DNA of 64,000 nucleotides from Oscarella lobularis (Eukaryota; Porifera; Homoscleromorpha; Homosclerophorida; Oscarellidae): the NCBI RefSeq assembly GCF_947507565.1, contig NC_089186.1:62001-126000 (forward strand), given 5' to 3'. This document shows, piece after piece, positions 48,269 to 61,300 of this stretch (position 1 is its first letter; each line of letters begins with the position of its first letter). The notes beneath the pieces were generated by a model. That model was given only the letters and a program-made list of their open reading frames with translations, was not told the DNA's origin and searched no databases. The translations under genes were made by a program, and so were the position numbers.

Positions 48269-50238
48269 TTAGACATTGGCCGTCGCTTCCTGTTCCATGT
48301 GTTCTCTCAGAGCCTAAAAAAAGGACGTAGAGACCACCTTGACCCATTTACGTTATTCTCCTTACGCGATAAATAAATCTATATTGAGAGCGAGTCTGCA
48401 CAGCGCCCGGTCGATCAACCCGTAGGTGGCTCACAATATCAGCCACGTCGACAGGCAAACCGCGTTCAATCTTCTTCATTCCAATATCAATGGCAATCAC
48501 AACTCCAGTCCGACCAACACCCGCACTGTTATCAAAGACCGAAACCAATAGTTATGGTAACCTCTCACACTTTTATCCTTGCAACATACCTGCAGTGCAC
48601 GAGAATGGTTCCGTTTCCCTCAGACTCTTGGACGTCTCCATCAATATCACGCATAAAACTGCGAACGCCAACGGACGTTCTTGGCATTCCGTGCTCTGGC
48701 CATCCAGTGAAGGCATAGTGCTTCACGGTACGTGAACCTTGGTTCTGCATGACAGATAAGGAGATAATTAGTATAGCCTTTAAAAAATCGCCACGTGTTT
48801 ACTGTCTTGACTCTCAGTGTCGTTCTGATGTAGTGCTCCTTATGAAGTTCTTCCGAATTGCTCACTTCCACGTTACCATAGCGCATGGCTCCTTTATCCG
48901 GCCAGTATTGAATGCATTTTTCCTATATTTGAAATTAAAAAACATTTACAATATAGACTCAATGCCTTTACCACTCCGTATTCAAAGAGGTACGTCACCA
49001 TGACAATGACAGTTACGTTGTGGTCCAATACCATGAGCCAAAAATCATCAACTGTGTTTTCCATGGGCGCCTGCGTTGCTATGTATTTGTTGGGATTCCC
49101 GTCAAATCCCTTCAAGAAAACAAATATAGATTTTTTGATTATCTACAGTCTCTCCAAGCAATAATACCCTGACAAAATTGGCGTTGATGTAGCCTGATCC
49201 ATGGAGAGGAACGAGAGTGTCAGGGGCTAAATACATAATGTATACATAGGATTTCTACTTTCACTTTCACTTTACATACATGGCAGGACGCTGCTGTATC
49301 GATTCTTCACGTACGCATCGGCTGGCAAATGCTTGCTATCAACGCGTACAACAGGCAATTTCTAATGGGCAAGACTTCAATATACCGCTCCACGAAAGTC
49401 GTCCCCTACCTTGAACTCATCGTCGATTTCCTTCTCCTGGGGAGTCGAATCGAGCATAATTTCTCGATTATACCTTGATTGTCGCGCCTATTCGGACACT
49501 AACGTACAAGGCTAAAAATCGTGTGCGAAAAGCAGAACCTGTACAATCGACTCCTCGGCTTTTCTCGGCGACATTTTCCTCATCTGCACGCCAGCGGCCG
49601 CCGACGGCGACGCATACCTCGCCTGCTCCGCCGACTCGCCGCCGGGAGTCTCGGACGTCTCATTGACGAGATCCGCCTGCCCGAATCCGTCCGCAACGTC
49701 GAGAAGCGGCACACCGGACTGCGTTTTCCATCCCGGTCGCGCTTCGATATGCGACTGGGCGTCGGACGAGCGTCGACTCGACGCGGCGGCAGTGAAAGCC
49801 GGACGGACGTGGCGCGGCTTGGGAGGAGGACGCGGGGGCATCGATTGCATGGGAACGCCGTTGGTCGTCGCGCCTCCCGTCGAGGAGCCGATCTCGACTT
49901 CGATTGTGGATACGTTGGCGATGACTTCGCCGTCGCCGCCTCCGCCGACGACGACGGGTTGGTACGGCTGCGGGGGTTGCGGTGCGGGACCGCGAGGAAC
50001 GATAGGACTGCCAGCCGGAAATACGTCGAATACGACGCGACGGTGTCGCTTCAGTATCGTTCGTCTCGCCAGCTGTGCGTCATTATACATAGGGACTCTT
50101 TTCGCTGGAAATTTGCAGGCTACTTACTGCGCTGACGATCCCCAGGATGATGGTTATGATCATCGCGCCGCCGACGCCGATGAGGACTATGATCCACATC
50201 GCAATGCCGTACGCTTGGGGAATATCGGCGTTCGCCAT
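48269..50238 (-). CDS. Transmembrane protein tyrosine phosphatase with minimal ectodomain
   Basis: Ten exons join in phase to 493 residues: 50238..50128, 50072..49539, 49487..49410, 49361..49280, 49226..49168, 49109..48972, 48922..48803, 48744..48590, 48525..48366 and 48313..48269. The first exon encodes only about 12 residues, a membrane segment (MWIIVLIGVGGAMIITIILG) and its end, so there is almost no extracellular part. A ~175-residue proline-rich, disordered cytoplasmic linker follows. One PTP domain has NRYSSVLP, TQAPMENTVDDFW, the HCSAGVGRTG loop (catalytic cysteine about 425) and a QTRSQYRFIY Q-loop. The general-acid loop reads WPEHG (glutamate about 391) rather than WPDHG, a change known from weakly active D2 domains. 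Further upstream exons encoding an ectodomain are possible, but none was seen. Confidence 0.85.
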
Positions 50239-50632
50239 TGTTCACACGCCTACTTCCTGCCCAAGGTCACGGCGAATAGAGAGGACTCTGCGACTTCGTC
50301 TACGAGAACTAATTACAAAAGAGGTTGGACTCCTTTTCTGATTGGCTCTGGCAATGTTATGGTTTCCATCAAGAATGCGGATGTTCATGCACTACTGTAC
50401 TCGTACGATAGAATGTCTCGCGGCAGGTTCCTTCGACCGCGAGTCTAGGATATGTCTAACAGTGACAGTACATGCAGCGAGTGTGCCTAAAGCTAGCTGT
50501 CTCTAGCGCTAAAGGCCCTCTAAGGACAAAAGGAATCTTTTTTTGTCCGGGTCTTCAATACGTAACCACATACGGGCTGTCCTTCGTTGCTAAAGACACG
50601 CAGTATCCGAAACTTCGACCACGCGACGAGAA
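50239..50632. promoter_or_regulatory. Divergent promoter region, PTP/ROPN1L
   Basis: 394 bp between outward-facing start codons at 50238 (minus) and 50633 (plus). No TATA box or repeat recognised. Confidence 0.4.
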
Positions 50633-51694
50633 ATGCTTTCGCAGACGACCGAAGAGCCTCTCTATTGCCCGGAGCAGATAAAGATTCCACCAAATCTGCC
50701 AAACATCCTGAAAGAGTTCACAAAATCGGCGATTCGCACCCAACCGAAAGATCTGGTGAAATGGTCGCACGGGTAACAAGGCAACAAAGCGTATATTCCT
50801 CCACGATATTGTTTTTTTCAGCTATTTCCAAGCGCTGGCGGCCGGCGAACGTCCTCCGGTCAAAGAACGCTTCGAAATCCCGACGAAAGAAGCGAAGAAA
50901 GGAAAACTGACCAAGGGAACGCTCCAAGTTCTTCACAAACAGGTTAGAACCGAAATATATACTGAGACGGCCGTCCTTCGCCTTTGGGGAGTACATATAA
51001 AAACATTCTTTTTTGGTTTTCTTAGCTTGGTTCTTCTAATGTCGTGAAAAAAGAACAGTTGACCGAAAAATGGAATCATTTGGGACTGGATTCGGAGCAA
51101 CTGATCGAATTACTGAGGTAATTTATGACGTCATAATTTTTTAAAAGAACCTACTTGGGGAATCTTATATTCTAAAGGACATCTTTTATTTATTTGATTT
51201 AATTAATGTACCGTATTCACTCTTATATTTGTCTATAGTCTATGCATGTTTTTTTTCTTTCTTCTAGTCTTGGAGATTTTGAGGAGGAATTTGATTGGCT
51301 TAAATTTTTGTCACTTTCGTGCTCTTCTCTTGAGAACGTACGTTAGGGAGAAATATTATATCATTTTTTTATTTAGAGTTCTCACTCTCTTTAGAATATT
51401 ATTTCGGCAATGGTTTTTATTTGTGAGATTTTAACTTCATGTCCGGAAGGCGGAGCGGCTCAAATTCCTCTCGACACTTTTCTGAATCTTTATAATTACC
51501 TCGCGGAAATTGACGGAGAAATAGCCAAAGAAAGAATGGAAAATGTGACGTCATATCTCAAAGAAGCCGCGTAAGTAAATCGTATAATTATGAAAAATCG
51601 GAATTAATTTTGTGTGATTAGGGGAAGACAAGATGGGCTTATTGGCCCTGCTAATTTTCAGCACAAGGATTGTCCAAGGCTTGGAGGAGATTAA
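50633..51694 (+). CDS. ROPN1L: Ropporin-1-like protein (RIIa domain, cilia/flagella)
   Basis: Six exons, 50633..50772, 50822..50942, 51026..51117, 51268..51337, 51395..51570 and 51622..51694, join in phase to 223 residues. CPEQIKIPPNLPNILKEFTK and AIRTQPKDLVKWSHGYF reproduce the RIIa docking domain of human ROPN1L (CAQQIHIPPELPDILKQFTK). The rest also follows: PVKERFEIPT, LQVLHKQ, CEILTSCPEGGAAQIP and a final GLIGPANF. ROPN1L sits in the radial spoke and fibrous sheath of motile cilia and binds AKAP amphipathic helices. Its presence indicates motile cilia or flagellated sperm. Length is close to human (230). Confidence 0.95.
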
Positions 51695-52302
51695 GAAAAA
51701 AAGTTGGGAACTCTCTCTTTTTTCTTGTTAGATGCTATGTTCATTAATCTGCATTACGTTACGTAAAGTATTGTTCATCTCTAAAAGAATTATAATTGTT
51801 TGAGGAATGCAAGATATAGGTATAGTCAATATGTGAGTCAGCTGTTGATTGAGACATTTAGAACTCCCTACAGTACTGCTGGATGCCACGCTGATAAGTC
51901 GCTGAACTGTCATTCATCGAGACGAAGCAGGTACAATCACGTGCTGAAGCACCAATATTTCTTTACGTAACAAATCAATGTGTGACGTCGTATTATTGGC
52001 TGGTAATAAGGGGATACGTTTCTATGGTATCACTATGAGTCAGAGCAAAATGTCTCGGAGTAATGCTTGTGTCAGCTACAGCTGCATTGTCGCTAATACG
52101 TGATGTCGTTGTTTTTTCTATCCTGACCACCGCGGAAAGCGTTATAGCACATTTAATTATGTACCCGTTTTCCTGTTTGTCGCGTGATCACCGTAGGCGC
52201 ATGCCCCAATCGTAACTTGCTGCCGTTCTCAGAGACTCATTCTCCTGTTCCGCATTCGCGCATTCGCGTTCAAGTTGTGAGCTCCTGAGCTAGCTGTAGG
52301 CG
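51695..52302. other. Intergenic upstream of sacsin
   Basis: It contains the sacsin promoter and 5' leader and the ROPN1L 3' flank. No gene or repeat seen. Confidence 0.4.
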
Positions 52303-55300
52303 ATGAGCGGCTCTCACGAAGCAGGTTAGCTATCTAGGCTTGTCTTGCTCACTAATGCTATCTGCTCTTCGCGAACCCGAGTCAAAGTTTCTTTCTCAAC
52401 TCAGCACTTCTTCTAAAACCAGATGATCTTTTCATATTAATAGCTGCTAAGCAGCAAGCGTAGCGTTGTCTCCTTTTTCCGCAACGCGGCTCCACGTGCT
52501 TTTAACTGCATTAGCTAATTGAATCACGAAATCCGTAGGCATTTCCCAAAGCTTTGGGGAAGCGTTTGGCCAACGGACCCCACCTCTGAGCAAATTACTG
52601 AAGGACATTCTCGAGAGATACCCAGAAGGAGGCCAAATCCTCAAGGTTCTCAATGAGCATCCATGGAAAAAATTAATCATCGCATATCTGATTAGGAACT
52701 CATTCAAAATGCCGACGACGCTGGCGCAACTGAAGTTCAGTTCCTATTGGATGCAAGACCGGATGCATATGGAAGAAATTCGGTCATCAATGCTGAGATG
52801 AAGCAATTTCAAGGGCCGGCCCTTTATGCCCAAAACAACGCCGTCTTTGAAAAGAAGGATTGGGAAGGAATTCAAAAGCCGTATCAAAGCGTTAAAGAGG
52901 AAGATCCGATGAAAGTAGGTCGCTTTGGAATCGGTTTCAATTCCGTATATCATTTGACCGGTAACTACTACAAATGGACACTGATAAAAAAATCTTATTA
53001 ACTGCTTTTTAGATTTACCGAGTGTCGTTAGTGGGAACGTCGTGGGATTTTTTGACCCTCACGAGAGATACGTTGCCAGGGGGGAACCTGGGCGCTCTTT
53101 TGCCCTCAAAGACGCCAACGTTTTTCCGGATCAGTTTGCTCCATACAACGTTCTTGGCTGCAGAGTTTCCGACGGCTTCTTCAACGGGACGCTCTTTCGT
53201 TTTCCGCTGAGAACGAATGGCTCAACTTCAGAACTGAGCAAGAGCACTCCCTCACCAGCGAGTATCCACAGTCTATTTGAGTCCTTCAAAGTTGACGCTC
53301 ATCTCATTCCTCTCTTTTTGAAATCCGTGTCCTCTATCAAAATTCTTGAGTGGAATGCTGGCAAGGCAGCTCCAGAGGAATTATTTAGCGTTGCCCTTGG
53401 CAGCGATACCAAACAAAGCGTTGAAGATGCACGAAAGCGACTAGAAGCAGGTATCAGGGATAACCGTGCATTAGTTCAAGAAACCTTCACCGCTAGTGTT
53501 GCGTGCTGCAATCGCGGTGACCAGCCCGTAACGCAGCGCTGGCTTGTGGTACATTACATCTCTAAGCAGCACGCGCAAGTTGCACAATTGGCTGCTGAGT
53601 TAAAGCAGTTGCCTTGGGTTGGGCTTGCTCTTCCCTTGGAGCCTTTCACTAAGCAGGCCGATAGCTTGGGCCGAATTTTCTGCTTTTTGCCACTTCCTCC
53701 TAGTGATGACGACGACAGCAATACCGGATTGCCCGTGCACGTTCACGGATCGTTTAGCGTAGCGGACAATCGCCGTAGTCTAAAGTGGCCTGGAGCTGAC
53801 AGGCAGGCAGATGAAAAGGCTCTGTGGAATCATATGTTGCTGGAGCATCTGATTGTTCCTGCGTACAGTTGGCTAATCAGAACGGCTATTGCACTTTCTC
53901 TTGGCCACACCAATGTCTACAGAGCGTGGCCCCGTCCATGTAACGTTAAAAATCATTGGAAGACGAAAGTTCTTCCTGGATTGTTGTCTGACTTGAAGAA
54001 CTACGCGATTCTTTGGACGGAAGCACGCGGAGGGAAATGGATTGAGCTGTCCGATTCTGTTCTGAACGACTCTTTTACCATGAGCGAGCATTGGAGAGTG
54101 GCGTTTGAAGAAATGATTGTCATTGGAAAGAATGTCGTGTTAGCTCCAGAAAACGTGTTGGAATGTTTGGAGCACGTCAACAGTAAATACCGAAGCTTTG
54201 ACTGCGGGTTCATTCGCTCTGCACTTAAGGAAAATTCTCATTATCAAACTCTATCGCGTCGAGAAAAGCTGAGTCTACTTCATTGCATTCTGGCAGACAA
54301 TTCCTATTCCGATTTAGACGGACTTTGTCTTCTACCAGTGAGCAGCCTAACGTTCGTCGCCTTCCAGATTCGTCGGAGGTACGTTCAAGGTGATGAAGTT
54401 TACATTGCAGGCGACGAATGCCCTATGTCTTTGTTTCCTGGGATGGAAAATAAATTTTTTGACGCGTCAGTTGAAAAGTCGCTGTACAAGAAACTGACGT
54501 CGCGTTCAAGTTGCACTTCCTTGCGACTGAAGCCCTTGGAAGTTTACAACGTCTCCAAACTTCTAAAAAGCGTCTTTGCTGAGACTTGGATTGCCATAAA
54601 ACGGGACGTGCGCACTGTTTATTGGAATCCTACGCAGCATGGTCACCCAACCAAGGAATGGATGCAGCAACTGTGGCAGTGGCTGGCAAAGCATCGTGGT
54701 GTCCTAAGTGACTTGACCGGATACACGATTGTGCCATATAGCCATTGCAAGAGGTTGGCTCAGCTTGTTTATCAGGAAAATGTTGTCTTTGCTCAGCACG
54801 ACTCTGTTCCAGTTCAGCTGCCGCCGTTGGTATCAGCAGCTCTTGCTAACACTGGATGCGTTGTTCTTCAAGACTGTCCCGAGTATGTTTCCTCCAACAG
54901 CGAATTGACGCAGTATATTTGGTCTCCACTGAACATTTTTGCATGTCTCGCCAAATCGCTTTCTTCGCTTGAATCGTCTTCTTTGAGCTGGTCTGCTCAA
55001 CAATGTGAAGAAGTGCTTTCATTTCTTTACAGAATCATTGGGACTAATCCGCCCAGAGGTGGCGAGCAATGTACTTGTCTCCTATTGATTCCTTTGTTTC
55101 GTCGTTACCAGACAAACGCCTATGTAAGCCTGAGCAAGTGCAATAGTATTGTTCCTCTTTCGCTGAAGAAAGGCCTTCCGATTACCAGGGATCTACTGGC
55201 ATTTCCGAGTCACGAGGAAGCTGCTCTTATGAGACACAGTTTAAATGTCGCTGACTATTGCTCCTTTTCAGAAATTTTTCTCAGGTTTGTTTTTCCTGAT

Positions 55301-58300
55301 TTTCCGAAGTATTCAAGAGACGACCGGACGACAATAGTGAAATATCTACTTGACAATACCCACGAAATTGATAATGCTGTTCGCGAAAAGATGGCGATGT
55401 TGGAGTTCGTCCCTGTATCCAACGGCTCTGTTAGAAAACCGTCAGAATTGTTCCTACCTTCCGGAACACTCTCCAGGCTCTTTTCTGGACAACCGGTTTT
55501 CCCAACAGGTCTCTTTGATCCCTCTTTGGAATACGGTAGAAAGCTTTTTCGTACCGTCGTCTCTCGCCAGCTGGAGTCTATTACTGCGTCAGAACTTCTT
55601 GAAATTGCCAAGTGCGCGTCGAGAGGTGATGTCGATAAAGGTGAAGCACTGTTCTGCCTGTTATCTGACAATCTGTGGGCAAGGCAAAAACTGACGAACG
55701 CCGCTTGGAAATGGTCTTCCACGGTAACCTACGCAGATCAACTTCGAGATCTAGATTGGTGCCCAATTGAGAGCGAACCGGTAGAAATTGGTAGTGTTCT
55801 TCCGTGGAAGGCTTCCTCTACAATGACAGCTTATGCAGAGGACGTCGTCTGCACTCTCGCGGACATGAGAGTGTCTCTATCCGATTTATCTTGTCTCGTT
55901 GGTAGCAGTGCCTTCATAGTCAAAGGTGGAGTGGTGCGCGATAAGAGCTTGATGCAGTTTCTCGAGCTTCAACTGCCTTCAATCAGCCACGTCATTAGTC
56001 AACTGGAAGAAGCAATTAAGCATTACAGCACCCATCGACGACCTGAAGAATTTGATAAGATAATGAAGTCTTTTTTCAAAACGCTTTCGCAGTTAACCGA
56101 CTCTTCTTGTTGGACGGCTTCTTCATTGAGAAGTGAAATTTCTCAGCGTTTCAAAAATACGCCCTTTGTCTGGCTTAACGAAACTCACGGGTTCGTTCGA
56201 GCGGATCGTATTGCTCAATCGTGTCTTTTTCGCTCTTCCTTGGAACCTTGGCTCTTCAAGATCGACCAGTATCCTCATTTGAAGCAGCCAAACCTTTTAA
56301 AAACTTTGGGTATTCAAGAAGAATTCACTCAAGCAGATGTTCTTCGGGTTCTTGACGAAATGAAAACTGCTCATGAGAACGGAGAACCAAAAGCAAATTT
56401 TTACCGAGATTTAGATCTGGCTATTCAGATCCTGAATTGGGTGACAGAAGAAGTCGACGTTCTGCCAGAACATCTAAAAGAGAAAGTTCTAGTGCCTGCT
56501 GACAGCCAAAGCGTTCTTGATCTTCAATCCTGCTCCAACGTTATGTACTGTGATGCCGAGTGGCTTCGCTCCAGTGACAAGAGTTCACTAACCGACGAAT
56601 TCAAAGTGATTCACCGAAAAATCACTCACGACACGGCCTACAAATTGGGCATTCATTCGTTGAGCAAACGTCTGGCACCGTCAGAGTCTCTTGACTTTGG
56701 CTTTGAGCAGCTCGGTCCCAACGAACCTCTCACTCTTCGCATCAATAACATTCTGTCTGAATACAAAGATGACGCCGGCATCTTCAAGGAACTGGTTCAA
56801 AATGCTGATGATGCTGGTGCTACGGAAGTGTCGATTCTCGTCGACTGGCGTCAAGGGGGTTCGTCTTCTGTTCTCTCGCCCGAAATGAAGCACTGCCAGG
56901 GGCCCGCTTTGTGGGCTTATAATAACGCCACTTTTCGCGACGAAGACTTTATGAACATTGCCAAATTGGCAGGGAAGACGAAGATGACAGATTTGAACAA
57001 GATAGGACGATTTGGGCTTGGGTTCACTTCGGTGTATCATCTGACAGACGTTCCCAGCTTTGTAAGCCGAAATTTTGTTGTCATTTTTGATCCTCATCGG
57101 TTCCATCTTGGGAATCACATAACGGATCCGTCAAAACCTGGCGTAAAGATTGATTTCTGTGCAACGCCGATAGCAGAAAGATTTCCCGATCAATTTCAAC
57201 CATACGAGGGTGTCTTTGGATGCAGCGTGAAAGATCAGCGAGCATTTCCCGGAACCTTGTTTCGTTTGCCTTTGCGAACCCCTTATCAAGCTTTTAAGAG
57301 TGACATTAAGAAAGAAGCCTACGACGAACGTCACGTTCAAAACGCGCTTGACGCTCTCAAACAAGTCGGCGAGAAAATCATGCTTTTCCTGAATAACGTT
57401 CGCTCAATCAATGTGTACAAGCTGAAGAAAGGGTCGACGTCGCCGATGAAAGATCGCGTATTTTTGTTTGGAATGACGGCACGCGACGAAACGCCTGATT
57501 TGCTGAGTTCGAGCATGAAGCAGTCTCAGCTGTTTTATCAGGCTTCTGAGGTGGTTTGCAGTGGTACGTCTTCTTCTCATGCGAACGCTTCCACTGTACG
57601 CTGTGTTGAATTTCGCGACGCTAGTAGTGTGAAAACCGAGCGATGGCTAATATGCTCTTCGATCGGACGGAATCAATGTCGAGTTCTGGCACGGTCACCA
57701 GAAGGAAGGAAGAGTGGTTTGATGCCCTTTGCCGGAGTCGCCGCTAAGCTTTCATCCAACAAGCCTGCTGAACCTGTTGCTGTAGATGGCGAAGTGTTCT
57801 GCTTTCTTCCTCTCTCGATTTCAACCGGCTTGCCTTTTCACGTTAACGGATTCTTTGCGGTTCATTCGAACAGACGTAGCCTATGGTGGCACAATACCGA
57901 ATCTGTGGCTGAGGACAGGAGAGACATCGACGCTAGGTGGAACGAAGCACTTATTACGGATGCTTTGTCAGAAGCAACACTTGCTATGCTTATAGCAGTG
58001 ACGTCAGTTTCACAGAATCCGCCGCTTGGTGACTATTACCGTCTGTGGCCAGACATCTCTTCGGCGCAACTTATGTGGAGCCATCTAGCTATGACTTTCT
58101 ACTCCACTGTAATCAAAGAGAAGGCGGCTCTGTTTAAAACAACTAGTGAATGGATTACCCTACTTGAAGCACTGATTCTTCCTTCGGATGTGAAAAGCCT
58201 TCCTCATGCTGAAACTTTGACGGAACTTTCGTGTCCTAATTACGTCCCCATTCCGGACGGTGGTGGTCATGTGCTAAAAGGCTTGACTTCTGTTGGCGAA

Positions 58301-61300
58301 GCGTTTCTTCGCGAAAGACTTATGACCGTCGAATCATTTGCTGAGAAAGTACTCCCCAATGCACTGACGCTATTTGAGGCGACAAAGAGAGATGAGCTGA
58401 TCTGCGCTGTTTTGAAATTGATCATGTCTCCGTCTCTGCATCTATGTGGAATTCTCAAAGCAATGTCTTTTGTTCCTTGCTCACCCGACGGAATGCGCTT
58501 CTCGCGACCTTGTTTTCTAATTCAGCCTGACTATGCTACAACGGATTTATTTAGTGAAGAAGATGGGCGATTTCCTTTCCAGAGTTATCGGACCCCTGAC
58601 ATACTTCAGGCCCTGACAGTCTTGGGGATGAAAACTTACAATCTTCTAGACTGGGAAGACGTTACTGAACGACTTCAAGGCGTATGTCGCATTTCAGAAA
58701 ACAGCAAGATTAAAGTTCGTTTCAACGCAGTTACGACACTGATGGAAAAGTTGGACAGATCTATGAAGCCGTGCAGTTACACTAAAAAAGCGGAAATCCA
58801 ATCTATTGAATGTTTGCCCGTGATGAAGTGTCCGGAAGAGTACCCTTTGTCGTCTGACTGGTTCTCCGATGTTCATCGTACAAAGCGTTTTGTTTCTTCT
58901 TCTGCCCAAGTGTTCTTTAAAGAATTTTCTCAGGAAGTGGGAACACAAGGAATTGTTTTGGAACTTCCAAGATCAGACTGGGAACGTCACTGCTCGTCTG
59001 TGCTACCTGTCTTTGGAATCGAGCCTCCACCGCTTGCATTTGTGCTCAAACATTTAAAAACGGCTCTTGATCGCACTCCTGCTCAGAAAACGGTTTCTCA
59101 AAATCTTAAAGATTTGATTTACGCGGTATATTTAGAGTTGAATAAACGTTTGAGATCCGGAGAACTTACAAAGGAAATCGTCTCCGGCCCTACTTTCTTG
59201 TCCGGTCGCACTGAGTGGATTTTAGTTGGCGACAGCCTCGTCAAGCCGTCTCAGCTGGCCTTCGAGTTTAGCACTGACAAATCAGCAACAAAGTACTTGC
59301 ACGCCGTTCCTTATCAACTCTACTGTGTGCGCGAGCTTCTTGAAGCAGCCGGTGTTCGCCAGCGCTTTGCGAAAGAGGATTACGTGTGGGCCCTGAGGCA
59401 GATGGCTAAGGACAAGGGCAAAGAAAAACTTACAAATGACGAAGACTCTATGGCGAGCTCATTGATTCAAGAGTTGTCACGTAAGAAGGATAAAGAGTGG
59501 AGGGAAAGCCAACGAGGTGAGGAAGAAGTTCCTCTTATTTCGGAACATTCTCGTCTACTTCCAGCTTCCCAAATGACCTACCTCGACGCTTCTTGGGCTG
59601 GTCCTTCGGCGGCCGCAGCAGGAGGCAGAATTCTTGTTCGCAGCCATCTTGCAAGCAGTGAAGTGCTCCTGGAGTTTGGGGTCATACCTGCGAGAACGAG
59701 AATGGTTGATAGTCTTTCGCAAGACTTCCCAGGAGATCCTTTTGGGCAATACGAGCCATTGACTACCCGCATAAAAAACATAGTTACTGCTTATCCTTGG
59801 GGAGTGCAAATTCTTAAAGAACTGCTTCAGAACGCAGACGACGCCCGAGCGTCCACTCTTCATATTATATACGACAAACGGGTCCACCAGAAAGAATTCC
59901 TAATGTGCAATGAGTGGAAAGATCTGCAAGGGCCGGCTCTCCTGGTGTACAACGATCGTCCCTTTACTGAAAATGACATTAAAGGCATTCAAAATCTTGG
60001 ACAAGGAAGTAAACGAGATGACTCATCGAAAACCGGGCAGTATGGAATCGGATTTAATTCCGTGTATCATATCACAGACTGCCCTTCGTTTATCTCTAAC
60101 GACGACTTGTTCTGTGTTTTGGATCCCCACTGCAGGTTTGTACCCGGAGCAACGATCAATAAGCCTGGTCGCCTTTTTAAGCCACCGTTGAAGAAAGTTT
60201 GGAAAAGCTTTAAAGACATGAAGCCTTGCTATTACTCGGTTCTTGACCGCGACGTCTCTCTCAAAGGAGGAACGTTGTTTCGATTTCCTTTGAGAAATAA
60301 ACAATGTGCAGCGAAATCTGATATCTCCAAAGACGAAGTTACGAATGAGGCTATTGAAGCCCTTCTGGACGAATTCGCCGCCAACTCTGGCGATCTCCTC
60401 CTTTTTTTGAACTTTGTTACGTCTCTCAAACTATCCATTATCGACGAAAATGGCACTCGTCGCGATAAGTTTTCGGTTCGAGTTGATGTAGACGCTGCCG
60501 CTAAAGCGAAGAGAAAGGAATTCTCTCAAAAAATTGTTGAACTCAAAGACGTTGAAACGAATTGCATTCCGCTGTATCATGTCAGTTACAAAATGTCTGT
60601 TTCTTCGAAACCTACCATTTTGGGAAAAGACAAGAAAAGAACTTGGCTTGTGCATCAATTCATGGGAAAAGCGGATACCGCCGAAAACTTCAGTGACGTC
60701 AGGAGGCTCTCTCTTTTTCCACGAGGAGGCATTGCAGCTATTTTAGATGAGAAAATAAGATATGGTAGAGCCTATTGTTATCTTCCTCTTCCCGAAAACA
60801 TTCCTTTGCCTGTGTACGTCAACGGGCACTTCGCCTTGGACTCGGCTCGTCGAAATCTCTTTCGAGACACTGCTGCTGCTAGTAGTTCAGAAGGAAGCAG
60901 ATGGTGCGATGAAAAGCAAATTTGGAATGAAAAACTTATTGACTTGAGCATCGCTCCAGCGTACGCAAGATTTATTGAGGAGGCGAGAGAGTACGTGATG
61001 CGTGGCGATAAAGATCCGTCTCCTGAGACTTTAGCCAAGAGACTCTCTTGGTTTCACTGTCTCTTTCCGAGTTGGCAAGAGGAGGAGACGTACTGGAGCC
61101 GTATTTCTCGTGGGGTCTACTCTAAACTGATTTGCAGGAAATCACCGGTTCTAGCTCTCGTAAACCATCCTTTGCCTCTTTCGTGGCATTTAGTAAATCT
61201 GGAAAAACCTTCAGTACTTTTCACGAAAGTGAAAGAACGTCTTTCTTCTAAACCTTATTTAGTTTGGCTTCCGCCAGGTTTTCAAGCTCCTATGAGTTGG

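Noticed and set aside
49521-50448. Long plus-strand frames (204 and 261 codons)
   Set aside because: Antisense to the PTP proline-rich linker exon, which is supported by splice phase and the adjoining catalytic domain.
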